From Saccharomycodes ludwigii (taxonomy: Eukaryota; Ascomycota; Saccharomycetes; Saccharomycodales; Saccharomycodaceae), in NCBI RefSeq assembly GCF_020623625.1, contig NC_060200.1, forward strand, positions 938,001-1,002,000: a stretch of DNA of 64,000 nt. Reading direction: 5' to 3'. Every line of letters starts with the position of its first letter. Within the stretch, counting starts at the first letter, position 1. The notes beneath the pieces were generated by a model. It was given only the letters and a program-made list of their open reading frames with translations. It did no database searches and was not told the DNA's origin. The position numbers were made by a program, and so were the translations under genes. Of the stretch, positions 37,616 to 46,700 are shown piece after piece.

Positions 37616-37850
37616 AAAAAAAAAAGAAAAAAAAAAACTTTTCACATAATTAAGCTAGTACCTATACAACCAAAAAAAAAAACAAAAAAAAAACAAGTTT
37701 CCTTAATTAAAGTATTACCTATCCATTGTCCCCTCCCCTCACCTTTTCTTTCCTTTTTTTTGTCTTTATATTCGTGCTTGAATAATAATTATAAAATATA
37801 GACCATTGTTTTCTCTTTTTTAATTTAGTCTACAGAACATAATTCTAAAT

Positions 37851-40800
37851 ATGACCACTGAACAGACGTTGCAACAAATTACACAGGCCATCGATGTGGC
37901 GAACTCTCCGACATCAAATACTGAATTTAAAAGAGAAGCTGTAGAATATTTAAATCAAGTCAAAAATTTGCCAAATTCAGCAGAAATATTTGCCGACTTA
38001 ATCGCCAATGATAATTCATTATATAAATTTGTAGCGTTGCAGACATTGTCGGAAATAATCCCCACTGCTGCTGCTAACAACTCTTTGGAAATCCTAAACT
38101 TTATTAAAACCAATATACTAGGATATTTAGGTAAAAATATCCAGGATCCTGAATTCATCAGGAACAAAGTAGCAGAGCTATTATCTCTTTTATTTTATTT
38201 CATGTACGGCGAGGTTAATTCCAATGCATGGTCAACTTTTTTTGTAGATTTAATTCAATCGTTTAACATATCTGATGCTATTAGTGGTAACATAGTCTCT
38301 GGAAAGTTACAAAACTCTTTGGGCGTTGATTATTTTTTAAGAACGTCTTTACAAATTAATACTGAGATAGCAGACCAAACTTTTGTTAGAAACAAAGATA
38401 TTCAGTTGAAAAACAACCTATTAAAGGACTCTATGAGGGTAAACGATGTTACCATCCTTTCCACTCTTTGGTTTAATATACTATCTAAATGCAGTGTTAA
38501 CTATCAAGATTTAACATTTCTAACTTTAAAATCAATTGGCTCTTTTGTTTCTTGGATAGATATTAACTTAATTGTCACCAATGACTTTATTACAGCAATA
38601 ACTAGATGCTTAGATAAGGAAAGCACAAGCATTCCATGCGGGGACTGTTTGTGCGAAATAATCTCCAAAAAAATGAAAGCACAGGATAAATTACACTTAT
38701 TGGCCATGTTAGATTTAACCAACAGAGTAGGAAAATTTAATAATACAGATGTTGAAGTCATTGAAAATTTGGCTAAATTAGTTTCCGTCGTTGGCGTGGA
38801 ATACACCATTATTATAGATCATGATAATAATTTAATAGAACAAGCTGATTTACAAATTACAACCAAGATATGCCCACTAGTTTTGGAATTTTTGTCTCAC
38901 GAGTACGATAATGTAAGCCAACAATGCTTCCCCTTTGTTACTGCATATTTATCATTTTTGAAAAAGTTTTTTGCTTTAGGTGGTAAACCTGGTAGTGCGA
39001 TTTCAATGAACTCGAAAAAGTTGGCTATCGACCAAACTCATTTGGATTTTTTGGAGAAATTATTAACCATTATTAATTTGAAAATGAAAATAGACTCTGC
39101 TTCTGAACCTGGCTCCATCGATGAAATTGAAGAATTCGATGAAACCATTAGATCTAAATTAAAGGTTTTTCAGGATACTATCGCTGTCATCAATCCCACT
39201 TTATACATGCAATTCATGACCAGAATTATAGAACAGCCTCCAGTGGATAATGATTGGAGAACCAAGGAGTTGCATATTTTCCAAATGCATAACTTTGCCG
39301 AGAGTGTTAGAAATAATTTATTTGGCATTCCTAAAAACCTTATTGGTGAATCTGAACCTTATAGATTGATGAAAAGATTTGCCTCCAACAATTTATTGCA
39401 AGATACCAGTGTATTCCAGTTCAATAATCCATGGATTCAAATCTCCTTTTTTGAGCTAATTGTTAGGCACTATAATTTCATTGATGTTGAAAACGAATTA
39501 CCGTTGCTAAATGTTTTTGTTAGCACTTTTGGTATCTTTAGCAGTGCAGAAAGAGTTAGACTAAGAACCTGGTATTTATTTAGCCGATTTGTGAAATTAA
39601 CCAAACCAAAATTGGGTGCCTCTGATTTGCTGGCTTTGTTGGATAAAATATCCTCGCTGTTAATCATCAGTATGCCGCAAGTCAACTCTCCTACGTTAAA
39701 TATTAATAATGACAGTGCTATAGAATCCGATACAACTTTTGACAATCAATTATACTTGTTTGAGTCCGTCGGCATTTTAATTGCTGGTAACAAGAAACAA
39801 AATTATAACATGTTAGATGGCATTATGTCACCGTTATTCCATAACCTGGAACATTGTATTTCGGTACCTACTAAAACACAACAACTCGTATTACAAACTA
39901 ATCATGTTTTGATGGCCATTGGTATTGTTGCAAGAGGTATACATTCAGGGATTGTTCCTGAAAGTCAATTGAACACTGTCGCTGTAAATGAAAAGTTAGT
40001 GGATAAAACGTTGATCGAAAAATTTAGCAATATCGCTGAAGTTGTCTTAGTTACTTTCCAGTATTTTAATAAATATGAAATTGTAAGGGACTCAGCAAGA
40101 TTTGCATTTGCAAGATTGGTTCCTATCTTAAACAGTAACATTATCCCGTATATTAGCAGATTATTAGCGATATTCTACGAAAGCGATTTGAAAGTTTTAG
40201 AAATGAATGATTTTTTGGGTTTTGTTGGACAAATTATCCATAATTTCCAAAACAATAATAACTGTTATCAATTATTGAACAGTTTAGTTACCCCATTGGT
40301 GAAAAAAGTTTTCCAAACAATGAACATTATTGATAAAGAACAGATGGAACCAACCAACTTATCCAGTGCTGCTAGTGGCAGAACTTCTAATGGGAAAAAT
40401 GTCATAGTCACAGATGCATTCAGGGAGAAGATACTATTGAAAAAAGCATACTATGGATTTTTACAAGCTTTTATCACTAACCATGTTACCTCATTATTTC
40501 TAACAGAAAGCAACAGAGAGGTCTTTGCGTTGATTTTGGAGGACCTTTTAACTTACGAGCCTCAAGAGCTTCAAGAAATGTCAACCATGAAATTATCCCT
40601 TAGTGTTTTGTTAAAAATATTGAGATTTTTAGGGACTGGCGCTTGTACAGATTTACAAGATAATAATCGTAATGATTTAGTCAGGTTGGATGGGCTAAGA
40701 GAATTTTTTATTGCTAAAATTGTGCCGCTATGTTTTGAGATTCCATTCAAGCCAGAATATGCATTTAACATAAATGACGGTAGTTGCCGCGTGATAGCAT

Positions 40801-41087
40801 CTGATCTTGCAAGATTGTTAAAATCTTTGTATACTATAAACAATTCTGCTAATACTATTGGCGCTATTAATAACGAAAATGTAAATAACAACGATACAAA
40901 TGGTGCAGATGGTAGCAGTAGTATTTTAGGCACTAATAAATGCATAGTATATCTAGTTGACGTATATTTTCCACAGATTCAATTCCCCAATAACATTTCA
41001 ATGGAGTTTATCAACGCATTGATTAGTTTAGATGAAAAGAAATTTGAGAAATATTATGTTAGTTTCATTGTTCAAATAGCATCATGA
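37851..41087 (+). CDS. LOS1: tRNA exportin Los1 (exportin-t)
   Basis: Karyopherin-beta family nuclear exporter of tRNAs, 1078 residues (yeast 1100). The protein is an all-helical HEAT-like solenoid without a compact motif. The N-terminal part corresponds to the Ran-binding and exportin-1-like region (about residues 1-260; note FIRNKVAELLSLLFYFMYG near 100-118). An asparagine-rich loop (NNENVNNNDTNGADGSSS) interrupts the region near residue 1010. The start is the ATG at 37851. It is followed in the same orientation by EAP1, as YKL205W/YKL204W in S. cerevisiae. Confidence 0.93.
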   Translation: MTTEQTLQQITQAIDVANSPTSNTEFKREAVEYLNQVKNLPNSAEIFADLIANDNSLYKFVALQTLSEIIPTAAANNSLEILNFIKTNILGYLGKNIQDPEFIRNKVAELLSLLFYFMYGEVNSNAWSTFFVDLIQSFNISDAISGNIVSGKLQNSLGVDYFLRTSLQINTEIADQTFVRNKDIQLKNNLLKDSMRVNDVTILSTLWFNILSKCSVNYQDLTFLTLKSIGSFVSWIDINLIVTNDFITAITRCLDKESTSIPCGDCLCEIISKKMKAQDKLHLLAMLDLTNRVGKFNNTDVEVIENLAKLVSVVGVEYTIIIDHDNNLIEQADLQITTKICPLVLEFLSHEYDNVSQQCFPFVTAYLSFLKKFFALGGKPGSAISMNSKKLAIDQTHLDFLEKLLTIINLKMKIDSASEPGSIDEIEEFDETIRSKLKVFQDTIAVINPTLYMQFMTRIIEQPPVDNDWRTKELHIFQMHNFAESVRNNLFGIPKNLIGESEPYRLMKRFASNNLLQDTSVFQFNNPWIQISFFELIVRHYNFIDVENELPLLNVFVSTFGIFSSAERVRLRTWYLFSRFVKLTKPKLGASDLLALLDKISSLLIISMPQVNSPTLNINNDSAIESDTTFDNQLYLFESVGILIAGNKKQNYNMLDGIMSPLFHNLEHCISVPTKTQQLVLQTNHVLMAIGIVARGIHSGIVPESQLNTVAVNEKLVDKTLIEKFSNIAEVVLVTFQYFNKYEIVRDSARFAFARLVPILNSNIIPYISRLLAIFYESDLKVLEMNDFLGFVGQIIHNFQNNNNCYQLLNSLVTPLVKKVFQTMNIIDKEQMEPTNLSSAASGRTSNGKNVIVTDAFREKILLKKAYYGFLQAFITNHVTSLFLTESNREVFALILEDLLTYEPQELQEMSTMKLSLSVLLKILRFLGTGACTDLQDNNRNDLVRLDGLREFFIAKIVPLCFEIPFKPEYAFNINDGSCRVIASDLARLLKSLYTINNSANTIGAINNENVNNNDTNGADGSSSILGTNKCIVYLVDVYFPQIQFPNNISMEFINALISLDEKKFEKYYVSFIVQIAS

Positions 41088-41123
<36 letters not shown>

Positions 41124-41687
41124 TTATGTTTATAAGAATTTTTAGTTTATTATAAGTTATTATAAAAAAGTAATTGTTCAATCAGCTACATTTTTGGCCT
41201 GAGGATAGATTGTAAAGTATAACAATAATTAAATATTTATGAATAAAAGTGTAATTAGTGATGAATTAAATGTAACAGTTGATTTAAAAATTTATTTATT
41301 TTTCTTAACAGGGCAAATAACAACGAAGGGAGGAAATACAGGAAGGGAAGGGAAGTGAAAAAAGAGAAGGGGGCGAAAAACTAAATGATATATAAAAGAC
41401 GAAGTTAAATAGGAAAAAAATAAAAAAAAAAAAAGAAAATTTTTTTCTTTTCTTCTGTTGTATTTATCTTTACTTTTGTTCTTATTTGTTTTTTTAATTT
41501 CTTTTTTTAAGTTTACTTTTAATTTACTCTCAAGTATATATAAAATTAAGTCTGTAAAGAAATAATAAATCATTACAAAATTTCAATTAAAAATAAGCAA
41601 TCTAATCAATATTATAGAACATTGATATATATATAGATAACCAAAAAAAAAAAAATAAAAAAAAAAAGGCAAAACAACAAGTAAATA
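41088..41687. other. Intergenic region between LOS1 and EAP1
   Basis: No gene was seen. A (TA)n run followed by (TG)n occurs right after the LOS1 stop (41089-41123), and A-rich sequence precedes the EAP1 ATG. Confidence 0.6.
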
Positions 41688-43679
41688 ATGCGAGCACCTG
41701 AACTTAGTGATCCATCCATAATGCCTACTACAACTGCCACGTCCAATGCCAATGAAGACAATATAGTGGCGTTTTTAAATAGTATCAAACAAAAAAATCA
41801 ATTAAATTTTACAACCACATCCTTATCAAAGGAACATGATTTTCTAACAAACGACTATAAACCTAAAGACTGTAAGAACAAAGAATATATATATAGTATT
41901 AATGAATTATTGAACTTGAGAAATAATGTGTCCGAAAAGGGGTTGTTGGCGTGTAAAAGCAAATTGCCTATTAAGTCTTTTTGGAGATTAAAGCTGCGTC
42001 CTAACAACGACGTGTTATATTCTAATAATGGTTATAATAACAACAGTAATAAGCACTTCAGATATAATCCAACGCATGGCTCTATTAATAACAATATTAA
42101 GCAAAAAAACCAGCGCCGTAGGAAATCGCATAGCAAGTACAACAACAATAGTAATGGTAACAACAATAACAATAATAACAATATTAGTGGTGGTAGTAAT
42201 AACAGTACTGGTGGCAACAACAATACAAACGATTTTATGGGCGATTTTATGGGTGATAGCGAACTATTTCAAATTGAACAGGAAATACAAACAAGTGGAA
42301 ATTCAATTGCTGATTTTGAAAAATGGAAGGCTAAAATGAAGGAATTGGATCGTAAAAAGAAGGGGTTGCCGGTATTGAAAAATGAAGAGTCGAGTGGTTC
42401 CCATAATAATATTAAAATTACCGAACATGAAGAAGAATCGGATAAGGTGTCAGAATATAAATCCACTGGTTCAATTTCAGATTTTTTTAATTTGAAGAAT
42501 GAATCCAGTAGTAATTTTGAAGAATTGGAGCCAACTAGGCAGCAAGGTCAACAACTTCACCATAATAAGAGTGCTTCGAGATTTTCCTCATTGTTTAATG
42601 CTTCTAAAAACACTGATACACTCGATATTACTCCACATGAAGACACCGTCTTATCTTCGCTTGGTAAAGACACATCTACTAACACTTCAACAATAGTGAC
42701 AAACAATACTTCGCCAGCCTTAAGAGCCAGTTCCAGAATGCTCTCATTTTTTGATAATACAGAATCAACTAAAACAAATAATAAGGAGCCTGAAGAAAAT
42801 GCTGGGAAACCTAGCCAACAGCAAAATAACTTTTTTTTTCAGAGCTTGTTAAACAAGGGGAAACATCAAAACGAAGAGGATACTTGTTCTGTTAATGACA
42901 AATCAGAAGATCTAGGATCAAAAACTCCCCTTTTCTCACATGTTGAAGGGTCCGAGCCAGATGTACATATCAATAATAACAGTAAAGATATAAATAATTA
43001 TGGAAATATTACTGATAGGTCCAAAAATAATGTGAACAAAAACAATAAAAATGGTAAAAAGAGTAGTAGTGATTATAATACTAAGGATACTAATAACAAA
43101 GTGGCATTAAATAGCCAAACTGCCGAAAGCAACGAGGTTTTACCACCACCTGGAATATTTAATGGACCATCTGCGGACAACTTACTTAAGCGTAATATAG
43201 GCCCTAATAACAACAATAATAACAACAACAACGCGATTGGTAACAATCTTCCTTTGCCTCCACCAGGGTTTATGGGGTTTGGCCCCAATTTCTTTCCACC
43301 GGGTGCTACGCTCCCACCATATATTATGAATCCAACTGTTCCGCAGCAACAAATGGGGACAGTTCCTCAATTATCGCTGCCACAACCACAACAGCAGCAA
43401 CCACAACCACAGCATTATCATCATCAGATGCCTTATCAGATGTCATTATTACCAATGCAACAGCTTCCACCTGGGCAATTTCCACCTAACTTTATGCCTA
43501 TGCAATTCACTCCTAATAATAAAATGTCTGGCATACCGCCTCCTATGGGATTTCAGAATTTTCCTCCCTCATATATAAGACAAGAACAACAAGAACAACA
43601 AGAACAACAAGAACAACAACATCAACAACATCAACAACAGTTTATGAGAACGTCTAAGGTACCTCCAAATAAAAAGTAG
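41688..43679 (+). CDS. EAP1: eIF4E-binding protein Eap1
   Basis: Translation regulator that binds eIF4E and promotes decapping of some mRNAs, 663 residues (yeast 632). The eIF4E-binding motif YXXXXL-hydrophobic is YSINELL at residues 69-75. The following PIKSFWRLK segment is also typical of Eap1-like proteins. The rest is disordered: asparagine-rich stretches (around 140-175 and 500-515), proline-rich segments (LPPPGIF, LPLPPPGF), and a glutamine-rich C-terminus with QEQ units encoded by repeated CAAGAA/CAACAA codons (43583-43640). The start is the ATG at 41688. It corresponds to YKL204W. Confidence 0.88.
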   Translation: MRAPELSDPSIMPTTTATSNANEDNIVAFLNSIKQKNQLNFTTTSLSKEHDFLTNDYKPKDCKNKEYIYSINELLNLRNNVSEKGLLACKSKLPIKSFWRLKLRPNNDVLYSNNGYNNNSNKHFRYNPTHGSINNNIKQKNQRRRKSHSKYNNNSNGNNNNNNNNISGGSNNSTGGNNNTNDFMGDFMGDSELFQIEQEIQTSGNSIADFEKWKAKMKELDRKKKGLPVLKNEESSGSHNNIKITEHEEESDKVSEYKSTGSISDFFNLKNESSSNFEELEPTRQQGQQLHHNKSASRFSSLFNASKNTDTLDITPHEDTVLSSLGKDTSTNTSTIVTNNTSPALRASSRMLSFFDNTESTKTNNKEPEENAGKPSQQQNNFFFQSLLNKGKHQNEEDTCSVNDKSEDLGSKTPLFSHVEGSEPDVHINNNSKDINNYGNITDRSKNNVNKNNKNGKKSSSDYNTKDTNNKVALNSQTAESNEVLPPPGIFNGPSADNLLKRNIGPNNNNNNNNNAIGNNLPLPPPGFMGFGPNFFPPGATLPPYIMNPTVPQQQMGTVPQLSLPQPQQQQPQPQHYHHQMPYQMSLLPMQQLPPGQFPPNFMPMQFTPNNKMSGIPPPMGFQNFPPSYIRQEQQEQQEQQEQQHQQHQQQFMRTSKVPPNKK

Positions 43680-43918
43680 TTATACTTGGACAAAGAACAA
43701 AATATTAAATATATATATATATATATATGTAATGAGAATAATCGCATATTAAAATTGCTTTATTATTGATGCTATTATATAGTTTTTTTTTTTTTTTTTT
43801 TTATCGTTTTTTTTTTTTTACATTTTCAATTAAGCTTAACCCTGAAGCGCATAATCAGCCCGTAACATGAATACAATTTTATCATTTCATTTTCATCATA
43901 TATGCATACATTTTACAC

Positions 43919-44986
43919 TTAGTATAATTGAGACAATTGTAAAGATAAATTTAATAGCTGAATATGCTCATTGGTACCATTCGTCAATTTAGAGTCAGTA
44001 TCAAATAGTAACCAATCAACTTTACTTTGCAAGTTGTCACTCTCTTCAGCTTTAGTATAATAATCATATAATTGTGACACAACTGCCGATACACTCCATC
44101 CTTGCCTAATAAAATCATTAACGAAGGTAATTATATACTGAACGTTCTTACTGGATATAGATTCTATTAATTTTTCTAAATAATTGTCTGGAATTACACC
44201 AGCTAATTCGTTAATTTGCGCCGAAGTTATTTCTCCAGTTCCATTACTAGTCATTTTGGAGGACGATTGTAATAGTGTAATTGCCTTTCTTAAATCTCCA
44301 TCACATATTTTTAAAATTTGAAAGCATATACCATTCATATCATCATTTTCAAAATGTAACAATTCCTTAGTAGAAATATATGTCAATCTATCCAACGCAT
44401 TCGTTTCATTTAATGGTTTAAACCTAAACTTGGTACATCTTGAAGCTAGCGGATCAATGATTCTGGTAACATAGTTACAAATTAGACAAAACCTGGTGAC
44501 TGAAGAATAAGTTTCCATTGTTCTACGTAGTGCGCTCTGCGCATCTGACGTCATTGAATCGGCTTCATCTAGGATAATAATTTTGTATGGAGGACAAGCA
44601 TATTTAGCTAAATCATCATTTGTTGGCTTAGAAACGGTTAAACTGGCAAAATTTTTAACTTTTTCACGAACGATGGAAATTCCTCGTTCATCGGACGCAT
44701 TTAGTTCTAAAACACGTGATTTAATCAGTTTAGGGCCAAATAATTCTTTGGTCAAAGCTAAAATGGTTGAAGTTTTACCTGTACCTGGTGGACCATAAAA
44801 TAACATGTGCGGCAAATTGGCTGATTTTAAAGATGTTTTTAAAACGGCAATTGCATGTTCCTGGGCTGTAACTTCATCCAAGTTGGAGGGCCTATATTTT
44901 TCAACCCATGGCTTGTTGCTGTTGTCTTGTATTCCTAGTGTGGTGGAAGGTGATAATTTGGTTTTTTTATTGGGGAAATCCGTCAT
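43919..44986 (-). CDS. RFC2: Replication factor C subunit 2 (Rfc2)
   Basis: AAA+ clamp-loader subunit that helps load PCNA, 355 residues (yeast 353). Motifs in order: PWVEKYRPSNLDEV (RFC box II), Walker A GPPGTGKTS (about 65-73), Walker B LDEADSM with sensor-like RRTMETYS, and RFCLICNYVTRIIDPLASRC containing the SRC arginine finger. A C-terminal collar domain follows. The start is the ATG at 44984-44986. It corresponds to YJR068W. Confidence 0.96.
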   Translation of the reverse strand: MTDFPNKKTKLSPSTTLGIQDNSNKPWVEKYRPSNLDEVTAQEHAIAVLKTSLKSANLPHMLFYGPPGTGKTSTILALTKELFGPKLIKSRVLELNASDERGISIVREKVKNFASLTVSKPTNDDLAKYACPPYKIIILDEADSMTSDAQSALRRTMETYSSVTRFCLICNYVTRIIDPLASRCTKFRFKPLNETNALDRLTYISTKELLHFENDDMNGICFQILKICDGDLRKAITLLQSSSKMTSNGTGEITSAQINELAGVIPDNYLEKLIESISSKNVQYIITFVNDFIRQGWSVSAVVSQLYDYYTKAEESDNLQSKVDWLLFDTDSKLTNGTNEHIQLLNLSLQLSQLY

Positions 44987-45132
44987 ATTTGTCCCTTTTA
45001 ATTACTGTCTTTCTTTTTACTTTTTACTTTTATTTTTCAAGTGAGTTAAACAATTAACATCATGAGCAAAAGAATCCTTAATAAATTAAGAAAAGTTTGA
45101 TATGTTTAAATGCAAATTGATTTGATGTGCTT

Positions 45133-45229
45133 TTTTTTTTTTTTCTTTTTCTTTTTTTCTTTTTCTTTTTTTCTTTTTCTTTTTTTCTTTTTCCTTTTTT
45201 CTTTTTCTTTTTTTCTTTTTCCTTTTTTC
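45133..45229. repeat. Pyrimidine (T4-7 C)n array upstream of RFC2
   Basis: Irregular tandem repeat of short T-runs separated by single C residues, about 150-240 bp upstream of the RFC2 ATG. A polypurine strand of this kind may exclude nucleosomes. Confidence 0.85.
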
Positions 45230-45250
45230 TGTTAAAAGCTTTATAATGTA

Positions 45251-45264
45251 TCGTGTTAAATGAT
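45251..45264. promoter_or_regulatory. Candidate Abf1 site in the RFC2 promoter
   Basis: TCGTGTTAAATGAT is a full match to the reverse complement of the Abf1 consensus RTCAYTNNNNACGA, 265 bp upstream of the RFC2 start. Confidence 0.5.
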
Positions 45265-46018
45265 CTGAAGTTTTTGCTAATAATGACCATCGGTAATTCT
45301 GTTAGGGCATACACCCATTGTATGAAATACAAACTCGTTGCAAGACCATTCTGCTAGCGACATAATAAGATGCATACAAATAATACCAAAAACACAATTA
45401 CAATAATAAATAACATCTATATGAGACCAGGCGCATTCCACGATACGATTATTATAGAGATTGTCAAACACAACAACGTGTACTAAGCAGGAATCCTAAT
45501 GATAGTAATACAAGTATATTACCAATCAAGAGAAATGTTGCAATAAAACAAGCTTTAAGTGAACAACCATTAAATCAGTATTAATCCTAGAACAATAATA
45601 AAGACTGCAAATACAAGAGACTTGGTAAAGTAAAGCCAATTATAAGTTGCCGATAACAAAGAAAAACATAGTTGGTAATATAATTCGTGAATAAGCAGTT
45701 GAAACAATTTCAAGAAAAAAAAAAAAACAGTATATTTGTGACAATAAGAGGTTAAGTTTGGTTATAGAGGAAACAAGAAAGGTATATATAAAAAGATTGA
45801 TTTCCAACCTTTCACAAGGCATTATTTTGTCAAGTGATTCATTATCCATATATAACTATTAGCTTAGATCATATAAAAGGGGGGATAATAATAAGGAAAA
45901 CTAATAAAAAAACAGACTAATTCAATATATATCAAGATTAAACAACCCCAAAAAAACAAACCACTGCATAAATTCTTTTCATAATAAATCACCTAATACG
46001 AAGATCCGAGTATAACTT

Positions 46019-46025
46019 CGGGTAA
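46019..46025 (-). promoter_or_regulatory. Candidate Reb1 site in the YAE1 promoter
   Basis: CGGGTAA (reverse complement TTACCCG) is an exact Reb1 core, about 150 bp upstream of the YAE1 ATG. Confidence 0.45.
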
Positions 46026-46171
46026 CAACCCAGGCAACAAACCGTTCCAACATTCATTACAATTTTAAACGTTTTTCTAAAAAAAAAAAAAAAAAAAAAA
46101 AATCAAAAAAAATCAAAAGGGAGAAAAAAATCAAAAAAAAAAAAAAAAAAAAAAAAGTAAAAATAAACAAA

Positions 46172-46600
46172 ATGGATATTAATAATGATGTCAATGAAAT
46201 TTGGGATGATGCTAACCACAACAATGACCAGTCTTTTGAAAAAAATCCAGATCTAATAAATCTTCAAGAAAAGCACAGAAAAAGAGGATATTTAGACGGC
46301 ATAGTTTCTGCTAAAGAAGAAAAATTACAAGACGGATTTGATTCAGCTTATCCTGTAGGTGCTGCTTTGGGTAAAGAAGTTGGTGAAATTATAGGCACTT
46401 TACAATTCTTAACTAATTTATATGGTGAAAAAGATCCTAATCTTCAATCAGATTTCAAACTGTGTATTAAGGAATGTTATATTGGCAAAATACTTTCTAA
46501 CGCAAACTTTAATCATGAATATGAGCTACAAAATAAAATAATTATAGATAAATGGCAAAAAGTGGGTAAGGATTACTTGGAAAAATATATAAATAAATAA
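46172..46600 (+). CDS. YAE1: Yae1, adaptor for Fe-S maturation of Rli1
   Basis: A 142-residue essential protein that with Lto1 links the cytosolic iron-sulfur targeting machinery to the ribosome-recycling ATPase Rli1 (ABCE1). It has the family's deca-GX3 pattern: RGYLDGIVSAKEEKLQDGFD, then GAALGKEVGEIIGTL, with glycines spaced every four residues (about 48-88). The N-terminus shows the conserved tryptophan in EIWDDA. The start is the ATG at 46172, after long A-runs. It corresponds to YJR067C and is convergent with the TOR gene, as YJR067C/TOR1. Confidence 0.92.
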   Translation: MDINNDVNEIWDDANHNNDQSFEKNPDLINLQEKHRKRGYLDGIVSAKEEKLQDGFDSAYPVGAALGKEVGEIIGTLQFLTNLYGEKDPNLQSDFKLCIKECYIGKILSNANFNHEYELQNKIIIDKWQKVGKDYLEKYINK

Positions 46601-46626
46601 AGTATAATATAATCATTCTTATTTTT

Positions 46627-46657
<31 letters not shown>

Positions 46658-46700
46658 CCTCCCCAAGAAAGAAAAAAAAAAAACATAAAAGAAATAATTT

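Larger units (their letters stand above)
36767..37850. other. Long intergenic region between HAM1 and LOS1
   Basis: No protein gene was seen in 1084 bp. A mixed-composition part (36900-37150) includes a short CCGT/ACGG hairpin near 36998-37010, two GGTCC copies and a Reb1-type site. This is followed by T- and A-runs (37183-37268) and a (CAA)9 array in the presumed LOS1 leader region. Confidence 0.6.
44987..46171. other. Divergent promoter region, RFC2 / YAE1
   Basis: An 1185-bp gene-free region. Close to RFC2 lies a long (TTTTTC)-type pyrimidine array (45133-45229), then about 800 bp of unusually complex sequence with few homopolymers. It carries an Abf1-type site (45251) and a Reb1-type site (46019). 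A-runs (46080-46156) lead into the YAE1 ATG. The short minus-strand ORFs at 45277 and 45640 show no recognisable protein features. Confidence 0.6.

Noticed and set aside
45277-45849. Minus-strand ORFs upstream of RFC2
   Set aside because: 64 and 69 codons with no recognisable motif, no supporting neighbours and stop-rich surroundings. Possible, but not supportable.
45995-46026. loxP-like inverted repeat
   Set aside because: ATAACTTCGGGTA resembles a loxP arm, but the arms are in the wrong order and imperfect. Part of it is simply the Reb1 core.
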